64,000 bases of DNA from the NCBI RefSeq assembly GCF_014863605.1, contig NZ_CP062252.1, positions 748,501 to 812,500 of the forward strand, written 5' to 3'. The stretch's first letter is position 1; each line of letters opens with the position of its first letter. The notes under the pieces are model-generated. The model was not told the DNA's origin. It made no database searches and saw nothing but the letters and a program-made list of their open reading frames with translations. The translations under genes were made by a program, and so were the position numbers. The stretch is from Pseudomonas allokribbensis (GTDB lineage: Bacteria > Pseudomonadota > Gammaproteobacteria > Pseudomonadales > Pseudomonadaceae). Shown here piece after piece: positions 1 to 8,509 of the stretch.

Positions 1-66
1 GGGCTTCGCGGTCGATAGCCTTGCCCAAGGCTGCGATCAGTCTTTGTCCTCCCAAGAGGATTGCCG

Positions 67-438
67 GTGGCCAAAAAAGCCGCATCCTTCGCCGCCCTGG
101 GCGGCCTGGTATTTTCCACCGACGCAGGTCGTCATTGCCCGGAATGCAGTAAGCCGGTGGACGCCTGTATCTGCAGACAAACCGTGATCCCGGCCGGCGA
201 CGGCATTGCCCGCGTGCGCCGCGAGAGCAAGGGCCGTGGCGGCAAGACGGTGACCACCATCACCGGCGTGCCCCTGGCCGAAGACGCACTCAAGGAGCTG
301 GCGACAACGTTGAAGAAACGTTGCGGCACCGGCGGTGCTTTGAAAGACGGGATCATCGAAATCCAGGGCGATCATGTCGAGCTACTCTTGGCCGAGTTGA
401 TCAAGCACGGTTTCAAGGCGAAGAAGTCCGGCGGCTAG
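67..438 (+). CDS. yciH: Translation initiation factor Sui1/YciH (eIF1-like)
   Basis: A 123-residue protein of the SUI1/eIF1 family, which in eukaryotes and archaea proofreads start-codon choice; the bacterial YciH role is less certain. The N-terminal part has a CPEC...CIC cysteine pattern, which may bind a metal. The C-terminal part is the SUI1 fold, with GKTVTTITGV, a LKELATTLKKRCGTGGALKDG core and a terminal IEIQGDH strand. I chose the GTG at 67 because AGAGGA ends six bases upstream; the in-frame TTG at 61 would have no spacing to that site. It lies upstream of speA in the same direction, as I recall for P. aeruginosa, but the 219-base gap suggests separate transcription. Confidence 0.9.
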   Translation: MAKKAASFAALGGLVFSTDAGRHCPECSKPVDACICRQTVIPAGDGIARVRRESKGRGGKTVTTITGVPLAEDALKELATTLKKRCGTGGALKDGIIEIQGDHVELLLAELIKHGFKAKKSGG

Positions 439-439
439 C

Positions 440-523
440 AGCCTCTGTGAAAACCACCAGCGGCTTGATCCGGCTCTGATTGTCATCAGTCCCGGCGTCG
501 TCTCCATGGTTTTCACAGAGCCT
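440..523. repeat. 84-bp element with 16-bp terminal inverted repeats
   Basis: AGCCTCTGTGAAAACC at 440-455 is the inverse of 508-523 with one mismatch, and 13 of the pairs are contiguous. The arms enclose 52 bases without an ORF. There is no T tract, so this is not a classic terminator. The layout fits a miniature inverted-repeat element or an IS end remnant, or simply a cruciform after sui1. No clear target-site duplication was seen. Confidence 0.4.
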
Positions 524-657
524 GTTCATGACCGGTTTCTAAACTCAACGCTGTCAGCGCGGTCTACCGCCCCGCTGACGAACCGTCATTTTCATTCTTT
601 AGACTGCGCCGGCCTGCAATCAGGCGACGCACTATGACTTCTTTATAGGGGACTTCG

Positions 658-2571
658 ATGTCCGTACGACGCACACGCAAAGACGATGGCAGCCAATGGA
701 CAGTTGCGGACAGCCGCAGTGTTTACGGGATTCGCCATTGGGGGGCCGGGTATTTCGCGATCAATGACGCCGGTCGCGTCGAAGTTCGTCCGAACGGCCC
801 GAGCAGTTCACCGATCGACCTGTTCGAACAAGTCGACCAACTGCGCAAGAGCGGTCTGTCCTTGCCGTTGCTGGTGCGTTTCCCCGACATTCTGCAAGAC
901 CGCGTCCGTCAGCTGACCGGTGCGTTCGATGCCAACATCGAGCGTCTGGAGTACCAGAGCAAGTACACCGCGCTGTACCCGATCAAGGTCAACCAGCAGG
1001 AAGCGGTGATCGAAAACATCATCGCGACCCAGAACGTCTCCATCGGTCTGGAAGCCGGCTCCAAGCCTGAGCTGCTGGCCGTGCTGGCGCTGGCGCCGAA
1101 GGGCGGAACCATCGTCTGCAACGGTTACAAGGACCGCGAGTTCATCCGTCTGGCGCTGATGGGCCAGAAGCTCGGCCACAACGTGTTCATCGTGATCGAG
1201 AAAGAATCCGAAGTCGGTCTGGTGATCGAAGAAGCGGCTTCGCTGAAGGTCAAGCCACAGGTCGGCCTGCGTGTTCGCCTGTCGTCGCTGGCTTCGTCGA
1301 AGTGGGCGGACACCGGTGGCGAGAAATCCAAGTTCGGTCTGTCGGCCGCGCAACTGCTGTCCGTGGTCGAGCGCTTCCGCGCTGCCGGCCTGGATCAGGG
1401 CATCCGCCTGCTGCACTTCCACATGGGTTCGCAGATCGCCAACCTGGCCGACTACCAGCACGGCTTCAAGGAAGCGATCCGTTATTACGGCGAATTGCGC
1501 AACCTGGGTCTGCCGGTCGATCACATCGACGTCGGTGGCGGTCTGGGCGTCGACTACGACGGTACCCACTCGCGCAATGCCAGTTCGATCAACTACGACA
1601 TGGACGACTACGCCGGTGTCGTGGTCGGCATGCTCAAGGAATTCTGCGATGCGCAGAGCCTGCCGCATCCGAACATTTTCTCTGAAAGTGGCCGCTCGCT
1701 GACCGCACACCACGCCATGCTGGTGGTGCAAGTCACCGACGTCGAGAAGCACAACGACGACGTGCCGCAGATCGAGAACAAGGAGTCGCTGCCGGAAACC
1801 GTGCAATGGCTGGTTGATCTGCTCGGCCCGACCGACATCGAAATGGTCACCGAAACCTACTGGCGCGCCACTCACTACATGAGCGACGTGGCTGCCCAGT
1901 ACGCCGATGGCAAACTGACCCTGGCCGAGAAAGCCCTGGCCGAACAGTGCTACTTCGCCGTGTGCCGTCGCCTGCACAACTCGTTGAAAGCGCGTCAGCG
2001 TTCGCACCGTCAGGTGCTGGACGAACTCAACGACAAGCTGGCCGACAAGTACATCTGCAACTTCTCGGTGTTCCAGAGCCTGCCGGACACCTGGGCCATC
2101 GGCCAGGTGTTGCCGATTCTGCCGCTGCACCGTCTCGACGAAGAGCCGCTGCGTCGTGCTGTCCTGCAAGACCTGACCTGCGACTCCGACGGCAAGATCA
2201 AGCAATACGTCGACGAGCAGAGCATCGAGACCAGTCTGCCGGTGCACGGGCTGAATGACGGTGAGGATTACCTGCTGGGTATCTTCCTGGTGGGCGCCTA
2301 TCAGGAAATTCTCGGCGACATGCACAACCTGTTCGGTGACACCGACTCGGTGAACATCTACCAGAACGCCGACGGCAGCGTGTACCACGCCGGGATCGAA
2401 ACTCATGACACCATCGAAGACATGCTGCGCTATGTGCACCTGTCGCCGGAAGAGCTGATGACCCACTACCGCGACAAGTGCGCCAGTGCCCGTATCAGCG
2501 CTACCGAACGTACCCAGTTCCTCGATGCGCTGCGCCTGGGTCTGACCCGTTCCTCCTACCTGTCTTCCTGA
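658..2571 (+). CDS. speA: Biosynthetic arginine decarboxylase
   Basis: A 637-residue protein of the SpeA family, the normal length. It is a PLP-dependent fold-III decarboxylase that converts L-arginine to agmatine, the first step of putrescine synthesis. The N-terminal barrel holds the PLP lysine in YPIKVNQQ (Lys110). The HFHMGSQ and [12 protein letters not shown] stretches form the cofactor phosphate site, and FSESGRS follows. The C-terminal domain carries a CDSDGKI motif, whose cysteine-aspartate pair is typical of the active site built at the dimer interface. The ATG at 658 gives the expected N-terminus, [10 protein letters not shown]. No partner gene of the pathway lies next to it. Confidence 0.96.
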   Translation: MSVRRTRKDDGSQWTVADSRSVYGIRHWGAGYFAINDAGRVEVRPNGPSSSPIDLFEQVDQLRKSGLSLPLLVRFPDILQDRVRQLTGAFDANIERLEYQSKYTALYPIKVNQQEAVIENIIATQNVSIGLEAGSKPELLAVLALAPKGGTIVCNGYKDREFIRLALMGQKLGHNVFIVIEKESEVGLVIEEAASLKVKPQVGLRVRLSSLASSKWADTGGEKSKFGLSAAQLLSVVERFRAAGLDQGIRLLHFHMGSQIANLADYQHGFKEAIRYYGELRNLGLPVDHIDVGGGLGVDYDGTHSRNASSINYDMDDYAGVVVGMLKEFCDAQSLPHPNIFSESGRSLTAHHAMLVVQVTDVEKHNDDVPQIENKESLPETVQWLVDLLGPTDIEMVTETYWRATHYMSDVAAQYADGKLTLAEKALAEQCYFAVCRRLHNSLKARQRSHRQVLDELNDKLADKYICNFSVFQSLPDTWAIGQVLPILPLHRLDEEPLRRAVLQDLTCDSDGKIKQYVDEQSIETSLPVHGLNDGEDYLLGIFLVGAYQEILGDMHNLFGDTDSVNIYQNADGSVYHAGIETHDTIEDMLRYVHLSPEELMTHYRDKCASARISATERTQFLDALRLGLTRSSYLSS

Positions 2572-2587
2572 CGTCAGGTTCCGAATC

Positions 2588-2655
2588 CATCAGGTTGTCT
2601 GAAATTGTTCCGCACGCAGCGGACGTTTCGGATGACCTGATGAGACTTCTCTTTT
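2588..2655 (+). terminator. Candidate terminator after speA
   Basis: CATCAGGT (2588-2595) pairs with ACCTGATG (2635-2642) around an inner TCCGC/GCGGA hairpin. The structure is followed by a pyrimidine-rich CTTCTCTTTTTC stretch. It sits 17 bases after the speA stop. The outer stem is long-range, so the call is only moderate. Confidence 0.4.
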
Positions 2656-2803
2656 TCTGCTAGCGAATTGGCCTTCATCCTCACAAGAAAAGTGATGTTG
2701 TCTGCTTTTCGCGTAGGCCATTTCCTAATTTGTACTTCGGCTCTCTACTCGGCCATGGCTCTCGGCGAGAATCCCCGGCCGCCCCTCCTGTAGAGAATCG
2801 CCC

Positions 2804-4147
2804 ATGTTCGATCCAGCCGACGAGTCGTCGTTTCGTCTCGATGTCACGGGTCTGTCCGCCCCGCTCGAAGTCCTGGCCTTTACCGGTTGCGAGGCGATCA
2901 GCGAGCCTTTTTCGTTCGAAATCGATCTGTTGATCGACGATCCTCATCTCGACCTTGCCGGCCTGCTGTACCGCTCGGCGCGCCTGTGCTTCGGGCCTTC
3001 GGGCAACGGCGTGCACGGACAGTTGCAGGGTCTTGTCCAGCACGAACAGGGGCATGGCGCCAGATTGTGCCGTGTACGACTGGGCCCGAAGCTGAGTTGT
3101 CTGGGCCTGCGCCATAGCCAGCGAATCTTCAGTGGCCGGTCGGTGCCGCAGATCCTCGATCAGGTGCTCAGGGAGCACGGTATCAGCGGCCATCAGCGCC
3201 GGTTCGAATTGCAGGCGGACCACCCGTCACGCAGGTTTTGCACTCAATACGGCGAATCGGACCTGCAACTGGTGCAGCGCTTGTGCGCGCAGTCGCGGAT
3301 CCACTATCACTTCGAACATGGGCGCGAGAACCATTGCCTGGTGTTCGGTGACGATCCGGCGTTGCTGCCGCAAACGGGGACGGTGAGTTTCGCGGCGCAG
3401 GGGCGTGCGCCGGCGGTGCGCCGCTGGCTGATGCGGGAGCGGGTCCGAGAGCCCGGTGATGACGCCCTGCGGGCCCGAACGGCGCAGGGACACTCCGATG
3501 TGCCAACCCTGCGTTGCGGTCGGTGGCTGAGTTTGTCCCCGCGGCCGTTTGCAGAGTGCGACACCCACTGGCTGTTGACCCGTATCGAGCACCGCGCCGA
3601 TCAGATGCTCGAACCCTCCTACAGCAACCGCCTCTGTGCCGCCGAGCAATTGCAGGCGTGTGAACCGGTCGTCGAACGTTCGGCATTGCGCATGGGCAGT
3701 TTGCAGCGGGCCTGGGTGGTGGCGGTCGACGAGCCGCAACCGGATCGCTCGCGGCCGGTCGCGGTGCAGTTCGACTGGCTCTATCAGGGCGAAGGGGCAA
3801 AACCCAGCCACTGCTGGCTGCCATTGGCTCCTGCGTTGGCGGATACGACGCTGACGTCATTGCGTGAAGGCGTCGAGGTGGTGGTGAGCTTTCTCGAAGG
3901 CGATCCCGAGCAACCGGTGATCAGTGGTGTTCTGCAGCCGGCGGCAACCACTGAGTGCCATGAGGATGACAAACCGCCGCCACTGCCCGACTCCCTGGCG
4001 AGTGAAGGCCTGGCGCCATGGCTGAAGACGGGCGAGCCCTTGCTGCTGCTGTGCCTGATGCCGGGAGGCGGCAGTTATCACCACTGCCGGGAGTCGGTGT
4101 GCAGCTGCCGACTGGTCGCCGGGTTCAGCCCTGGCGATGGACGATGA
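2804..4147 (+). CDS. vgrG: Short VgrG, type VI secretion spike protein
   Basis: A 447-residue VgrG/gp27-gp5 type protein. VgrG trimers cap the type VI secretion tube and carry effectors. The N-terminal gp27-like part (about residues 10-300) contains the typical FSFEIDLL and an SDLQLVQRLCAQ stretch followed by IHYHFEHG. A gp5 OB-fold segment follows (about 305-380), with RPVAVQFDW, CWLPLA, EGVEVVVSFLEGDPEQPVISG. The long beta-helix needle of full-size VgrGs is absent. In its place is a roughly 65-residue tail with GEPLLLLCLMPGGGSYHHC and further cysteines. No other T6SS structural gene is in the window, so this is an orphan vgrG island. Its stop overlaps the next start as ATGA, showing coupling to the DUF4123 gene. 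Confidence 0.85.
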   Translation: MFDPADESSFRLDVTGLSAPLEVLAFTGCEAISEPFSFEIDLLIDDPHLDLAGLLYRSARLCFGPSGNGVHGQLQGLVQHEQGHGARLCRVRLGPKLSCLGLRHSQRIFSGRSVPQILDQVLREHGISGHQRRFELQADHPSRRFCTQYGESDLQLVQRLCAQSRIHYHFEHGRENHCLVFGDDPALLPQTGTVSFAAQGRAPAVRRWLMRERVREPGDDALRARTAQGHSDVPTLRCGRWLSLSPRPFAECDTHWLLTRIEHRADQMLEPSYSNRLCAAEQLQACEPVVERSALRMGSLQRAWVVAVDEPQPDRSRPVAVQFDWLYQGEGAKPSHCWLPLAPALADTTLTSLREGVEVVVSFLEGDPEQPVISGVLQPAATTECHEDDKPPPLPDSLASEGLAPWLKTGEPLLLLCLMPGGGSYHHCRESVCSCRLVAGFSPGDGR

Positions 4148-4938
4148 GTGGCAAGGCGCCGGGGCAGCGTGCGCAATGGCTGTTGCTGGATGTCGGGCAT
4201 GCACCGCAGGCGTTGAGCGTATTGCGTCAGGCGTTCTCCGGCGTACCGAGTCTGAAGCTGTTTGACGGCACGGAGTTTCAGCCCGTGTGCGAGCAGGGGC
4301 CGTTGTTGGTCGATCTGCGCGATTGCCCGGTGTTGTCGGCGTTGTGTCACACAGACCCGCAGACCTGGTGCGGGCTGCTGCTGGGCAGTGATGCCTCGAG
4401 CGAATCACTGCGTGAACATTTGCAACGGATGCTGACGGTTTCCGTCGGCCTGAATCATCGTGCGCTGCTCAGTTACTACGACCGGCAGACCGCCAGTTAC
4501 TTTTTCGACGCCTGCGATGCCCGCCAGTTGAGCCGCTGGCTCGGGCCGATCAGTTGGCTGCGCTGGTTCGGCGGCACCTGGGCCGACCGGGCGAGCGGCA
4601 GCCTGGGCTGGCAACAGCTGCGAAATCCGGGACTGGCCGTCGAGCCACTGAAGATTGAACAGGGGCTTACCCATCATCAACGTGAGCGCCTGCATCGCTG
4701 CCTGCTGGAGCAACATATCTGGCGCTGGAGCCAGTCGACGAGAACCGATTACCGCACGTTGTCCTCCCACGTTGAACAGGGCCTGACTTTGGGTTTCAGC
4801 GAGCGGGCCGTGCTGGACGACTGGTTGTGGCTACGCTTGCAGCATCCCTGGGCAGAACTGGTGCAACCGCCACAAGGATTGACCCAGCAAGAGCGGCTCG
4901 ACCATCTGCGTCGACGCTGGCAGAACGATCCGGAGTGA
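4144..4938 (+). CDS. DUF4123 type VI effector adaptor (Tap/TEC-like)
   Basis: A 264-residue protein of the DUF4123 family, cytoplasmic adaptors that load effectors onto a cognate VgrG. The N-terminal half has the family look: WLLLDVGHAPQ, a LFDGTEF stretch, GPLLVDLRDCPVL, a CGLLLGSD block, then LLSYYDRQTASYFFDACDA. The ATG at 4144 overlaps the vgrG stop. A longer in-frame start at 4018 lies inside vgrG and is unlikely. Genes of this family normally sit between vgrG and the effector, but here the stop is only 20 bases from the end of the opposing MATE gene. The expected effector is therefore missing at this locus. Confidence 0.8.
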   Translation: MSGKAPGQRAQWLLLDVGHAPQALSVLRQAFSGVPSLKLFDGTEFQPVCEQGPLLVDLRDCPVLSALCHTDPQTWCGLLLGSDASSESLREHLQRMLTVSVGLNHRALLSYYDRQTASYFFDACDARQLSRWLGPISWLRWFGGTWADRASGSLGWQQLRNPGLAVEPLKIEQGLTHHQRERLHRCLLEQHIWRWSQSTRTDYRTLSSHVEQGLTLGFSERAVLDDWLWLRLQHPWAELVQPPQGLTQQERLDHLRRRWQNDPE

Positions 4939-4957
4939 GGTGCTCCCCTTCATCGCC

Positions 4958-6307
4958 TCAGTGAACGGTGCCGACAAACCAGCCGTCGTTGCGCCGCAGT
5001 CGCCACGCCAATGTGCCGAGAGTCAGGCTGCGCAGCACCATGAACAGCAGGAATGAAATCCACAGCCCGTGATTGCCCAGCCCGTTCAACGCCCAAGCGA
5101 ACGGCACCAGCAGAGCGACCGTCAGCAGCATGCCGTTGCGCATTTCCCGGGCGCGGGTGGCGCCGATGAACAGACCGTCGAGCAAGTAGCTCCAGACCGC
5201 AATCAACGGCAGGACGGCAAGGTAAGGCAGGTAGATGAACGCGGTGTCGCGCACGCTCTGGATATCGGTCTGCATCTCGATGAACAGGTGCCCGGCAAAC
5301 AGGAACAGCGCGGCGAACCCCAGGCTTGCGAGCAGCGACCAGCCGCCGGCCACCACCAGCGAACGGCGCAGGGCGAGGCGATCGCGGGCGCCGATGGCAT
5401 GTCCGCACAAGGCTTCGACCGCGTGGGCCAGACCGTCCAGCGCATGGGCGGTCAACAGCAGGCCATTGAGCAACAGCGCGTTGGCTGCGACTGTGGCATC
5501 GCCCAACCGTGCGCCTTGCACGGTGATCAGGAAAAACACCGATTGCAGCGCCAGGCTGCGGATGAAGATGTCGCGGTTGACCCCCAGCAGGGGTCGCCAG
5601 CTCTGCCACAACCTCAATGCCGCCCAGACGATGTGCCCAGGATAGGCGCGCAGGGCCTTGCGGGTCAGCGCCAGACCGAGCAGGGCACCGCTCCATTCGG
5701 CGATCACCGAAGCCCGGGCCGAACCGACCACGCCCCAGTCCAGGCCGATGACGAACCACAGGTTCAGCACGATGTTGATCAGGTTGGTCGTCAGCAGAAT
5801 CGCCAGCGGCGCCCGGGCGTTCTGGGTGCCGAGGAACCAGCCGACCAGCGCATAACTGGCCAGTGCCGCCGGCAGCCCGAACAGGCGGGTGTGGAAGAAG
5901 TCGCGGGTCAACTGATTGAGTTCCGGCGAAGGCTGCATGAAGTGCAGGGCGACACCGCTCAGCGGCACGCCCACGGCACCCAGCAGCAACGCCAGCCCCA
6001 TCGCCAGCAACAGACCTTGCAGCAGGATCTGCCGCAGCGCCGCACCATCGCTGCGCCCAGCGGCCTGCGCGGCGAACCCGGTGGTGCCCATGCGCAGGAA
6101 GCCCATGGCCCAGGCCAGAAAGGTGTACAGGCTGGCCCCGACCGCCACCGCGCCCAACTGATGGGCGTGAGGCAGGTGACCGATGACGGTGCTGTCGACC
6201 AGCGCCACCAGCGGCACGGAAATGTTGGAAAGGATCATGGGGGCGGCGAGGGCCCAGACCCGGCGATGGGTCGGGCGGTCGCGCCAGTCGGCGGTCAGGT
6301 TGGACAT
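4958..6307 (-). CDS. MATE family efflux transporter (DinF-like)
   Basis: A 449-residue, strongly hydrophobic protein with about twelve membrane segments in two six-helix halves. It begins RVWALAAPMILSNISVPLVALVDSTVIGHL, the typical first-helix pattern of DinF-type MATE exporters. The halves are marked by LGTQNARAPLAILLTTNLINIVLNLWFVIG and by the later LLDGLFIGATRAREMRNGML. Such pumps expel organic cations using sodium or proton gradients; the substrate cannot be read here. An AAGGAG site precedes the ATG at 6307. The gene stands alone, converging on the DUF4123 gene. Confidence 0.88.
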   Translation of the reverse strand: MSNLTADWRDRPTHRRVWALAAPMILSNISVPLVALVDSTVIGHLPHAHQLGAVAVGASLYTFLAWAMGFLRMGTTGFAAQAAGRSDGAALRQILLQGLLLAMGLALLLGAVGVPLSGVALHFMQPSPELNQLTRDFFHTRLFGLPAALASYALVGWFLGTQNARAPLAILLTTNLINIVLNLWFVIGLDWGVVGSARASVIAEWSGALLGLALTRKALRAYPGHIVWAALRLWQSWRPLLGVNRDIFIRSLALQSVFFLITVQGARLGDATVAANALLLNGLLLTAHALDGLAHAVEALCGHAIGARDRLALRRSLVVAGGWSLLASLGFAALFLFAGHLFIEMQTDIQSVRDTAFIYLPYLAVLPLIAVWSYLLDGLFIGATRAREMRNGMLLTVALLVPFAWALNGLGNHGLWISFLLFMVLRSLTLGTLAWRLRRNDGWFVGTVH

Positions 6308-6344
6308 GCGGGCTCCTTGGGGAGCGGCATTGTAGCGGGTGGGG

Positions 6345-6638
6345 TCAGTGAATGATCCAGCTCAGCAGCCACAACCCCAGCAGCAACCAGATGATTCCCG
6401 CAATGATCGACGCATTCATGAACGCGCGGATCGCCGACCACAGCAGCATCAGGCCGACGATCAACGCGATGATGCTGATAATCGAAGTGTCCATGCCCAA
6501 GGCCTTCGCCAGCCCGTCGACGAAGTTGCCGCCGGCATTGCCCAAGATGTTGAACAGGCCGCTCAGGCCGTCGACGATGAAGCGGATGATCGAGCCGAGC
6601 GCCTGGCCCAGCCATTCGAAAAAGCTTTCTACCTGCAT
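6345..6638 (-). CDS. Small membrane protein of unknown function
   Basis: A 97-residue protein with no family I can name. The first half is amphipathic and glycine-rich (SLSG/NILGNAGGNF-type stretch). The second half holds two membrane helices: SIISIIALIVGLMLLWSAI, and one around AGIIWLLLGLWLLSW. AGGATG precedes the ATG at 6638; an upstream in-frame start at 6701 lacks a ribosome site and would add a proline-rich tail. It lies just upstream of the MATE gene in the same direction, with 37 bases between them, so the two may be co-transcribed. A role as a membrane accessory is a guess. Confidence 0.7.
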   Translation of the reverse strand: MQVESFFEWLGQALGSIIRFIVDGLSGLFNILGNAGGNFVDGLAKALGMDTSIISIIALIVGLMLLWSAIRAFMNASIIAGIIWLLLGLWLLSWIIH

Positions 6639-6783
6639 GTTTGCATCCTGATGAAAGAGCTGAGCCTTGGGCCGCGCCGGGGGCGGCCGAGTTCCCTGCA
6701 AGCATAGAGGGTTTGCCGGGTGGTGGCTGCCCCTTGCCTTCGCGCAGCATCCCCCCGAAGCTATACGCCTTCAGGAGAAATCG

Positions 6784-7086
6784 ATGAACCTTGTTGAACT
6801 GACCGAACGCCTGCACGCCATTCGCGACCGCAATGACTGGCGGCAATTTCACAGCCCGAAAAACCTGGCCATGGCTGCCAGCGTGGAGATGTCTGAGCTG
6901 GTGGAAATCTTCCAGTGGCTGACCGAAGACCAGTCGCGCGAATTGCCCGCGGACAAACTGGCCCATGCCGGCCAGGAAGTCGGTGATATCGTCCTCTATC
7001 TGTTGCTGCTGTGCAGCGAACTGGGGCTGGACATGAATGAAGTGGTGCGCAGCAAGCTCGCCGACAGCGAACGGCGGTTCAACTGA
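6784..7086 (+). CDS. MazG-like nucleotide pyrophosphohydrolase
   Basis: A 100-residue all-helical protein of the short MazG/iMazG (RS21-C6 like) group. The metal-binding acidic motif is visible as EMSELVEIFQW followed by EVGDIVLYLLLL, the E-x-x-E / E-x-x-D pattern that holds magnesium. Members hydrolyse nucleoside triphosphates, often modified ones, to monophosphates and pyrophosphate. CAGGAG lies nine bases before the ATG at 6784; the reading frame open upstream to 6667 has no start signal. The stop overlaps the next ATG as TGATG, so it is coupled to cmoM. This suggests a shared nucleotide or tRNA housekeeping role, but the family does not require it. Confidence 0.85.
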   Translation: MNLVELTERLHAIRDRNDWRQFHSPKNLAMAASVEMSELVEIFQWLTEDQSRELPADKLAHAGQEVGDIVLYLLLLCSELGLDMNEVVRSKLADSERRFN

Positions 7087-7835
7087 TGAGCGACCGTCAT
7101 TTCGATCAGTTGGCGACCCGTTTCGCCGAGAAAATCTACGGCGGTGCCAAAGGCGCGATCCGCCTCGCGGTGTTGCAGGCGGATCTTGCCGAAGCCCTGC
7201 CGGATCGCCCGTTGCGGGTGCTGGACATCGGCGGTGGTCTTGGCCACATGTCGCTGTGGCTGGCCGAGCGTGGGCACGACGTGACCTTCACCGAGCCGGC
7301 CGAGCCGATGCTCGAAGGCGCGCGTCAGCGTTTCGCCGAGGCCGGGCAGACCGCAACGTTCATTCAGGCGCCGTGGCAGGAGCTGCTCGGTCAACTCACC
7401 GAACCCTATGACGTGGTGATCTGCCACGCCGTGCTCGAATGGCTGGCCGAACCCCATGCGATCCTGCCGGTGCTGCATCAACTGACCAAGCCCGGCGGCT
7501 GGCTGTCGCTAGCGTTCTACAACCGTGATGCGCTGGTTTATCGCAACCTGCTCAAAGGCCATTTCAAGAAAATGCGCAAGAACGACATGGCCGGCGAGAA
7601 GCAGAGCCTGACCCCGCAGCAGCCGCTCGATCCACGGGAGCTGGCCGCGCAACTCGAAGGGTTGTGGCAGGTCGAAACTCAGAGCGGGGTGCGGGTTTTC
7701 CACGATTACATGCCGGTGGAATTCCAGGCCCGCGCCGAGTTGATCGATTTGCTCGAGATGGAGCTCGCCCACCGTCGTCACCCAAGCTTCGCCGGGCTTG
7801 GGCGTTACTTGCACTGGATCTGCCGGCCGATCTGA
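7086..7835 (+). CDS. cmoM: tRNA 5-carboxymethoxyuridine methyltransferase
   Basis: A 249-residue class I SAM-dependent methyltransferase. The glycine loop VLDIGGGLGHMSLWLAERGH binds SAM. The start SDRHFDQLATRFAEKIYGGAKG and the CHAVLEWLAEP, LAFYNRDALVYRNLLKG, GVRVFHDYMP and LGRYLHWICRP stretches follow the E. coli CmoM (formerly SmtA/YecO) pattern from memory very closely. CmoM methylates 5-carboxymethoxyuridine at the wobble position of several tRNAs. The CmoA and CmoB enzymes that make the substrate are not in this window. It is coupled to the MazG-like gene by a one-base stop/start overlap. Confidence 0.9.
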   Translation: MSDRHFDQLATRFAEKIYGGAKGAIRLAVLQADLAEALPDRPLRVLDIGGGLGHMSLWLAERGHDVTFTEPAEPMLEGARQRFAEAGQTATFIQAPWQELLGQLTEPYDVVICHAVLEWLAEPHAILPVLHQLTKPGGWLSLAFYNRDALVYRNLLKGHFKKMRKNDMAGEKQSLTPQQPLDPRELAAQLEGLWQVETQSGVRVFHDYMPVEFQARAELIDLLEMELAHRRHPSFAGLGRYLHWICRPI

Positions 7836-7847
7836 TCGGAGCGTGAA

Positions 7848-8456
7848 ATGAAAGGTCATTCAGGGTTACTGCTGATCTGTCTGGGGTTGGCCGCGTGTCA
7901 GGGCAGCAACCCCTATGTGGCGCAGTCGCGGCCATTGCCGCCGGCACCACCGCAAGCCGCGACCACTTTCGACCGCAGCGCTTATCCCGCGCCGCCACGG
8001 GATTACGGGCGCTACCGCAGTTGGGCGTGGCTCAATGGGCGCTTGCCTCCAGGCACCGCGTGGGCGGATTCGGCGCAAGTGGCCGAGGCGGTGAGCAATG
8101 CGCTGGACCAACGCGGCTTGCGCCCATTGCATGACAATCGCCCGGCCGACCTGTTTGTCAGTGCCAACCTGAGTCTGGAAACCCGCTTGCGTCAGGTCCA
8201 GGACGATTACGGGTACGGCGGATACGGTGGTTATGACCGTTACGGCCGAGGCTACGGGATGTACAACACAGTGCCGATCGTACGCACCTATCAGGAACAG
8301 GTCGTGGTGGTTCGAGTCGATCTGTTCGATGCCGGCAGCGGTCAGCCGGTGTGGAGTGCCAGTGCCGAAACCGGCACCCAGGGCAACCAGAGTGACCGGG
8401 CCGATGCGATCCGGGAGGCTGTCGAAAAGGCAATGTCGGCGTATCCTCCCAGTTAG
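7848..8456 (+). CDS. DUF4136 lipoprotein, first of a tandem pair
   Basis: A 202-residue predicted lipoprotein with signal peptide and lipobox LAAC (Cys17). The mature part matches the DUF4136 pattern: an [10 protein letters not shown] start, a [16 protein letters not shown] stretch, [14 protein letters not shown] and the end [19 protein letters not shown] tyrosine/glycine-rich insert ([16 protein letters not shown]) lies in the middle. Function is unknown; the family is thought to be envelope-located. It starts twelve bases after cmoM, in the same direction, and is followed 53 bases on by a paralogue with the same layout. The pair looks like a tandem duplication. Confidence 0.8.
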   Translation: MKGHSGLLLICLGLAACQGSNPYVAQSRPLPPAPPQAATTFDRSAYPAPPRDYGRYRSWAWLNGRLPPGTAWADSAQVAEAVSNALDQRGLRPLHDNRPADLFVSANLSLETRLRQVQDDYGYGGYGGYDRYGRGYGMYNTVPIVRTYQEQVVVVRVDLFDAGSGQPVWSASAETGTQGNQSDRADAIREAVEKAMSAYPPS

Positions 8457-8509
8457 CTTCCTGCCAATGAGAAGCTCCCCAGGTTCATGTCTTCCACCGG
8501 AGAAAAACC

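Noticed and set aside
808..2466. 552-codon open frame antisense to speA
   Set aside because: High-GC shadow of a well-identified gene; no ribosome site and a low-complexity, His/Val/Gln-rich translation.
2804..4147. VgrG as a frameshifted remnant of a longer gene
   Set aside because: The reading frame ends in an ordered tail and overlaps the next start as ATGA; nothing resembling a needle domain follows in other frames.
5069..6355. 428-codon open frame antisense to the MATE gene
   Set aside because: The translation is Gln/Arg-rich and without domains; the MATE protein on the other strand is clear.
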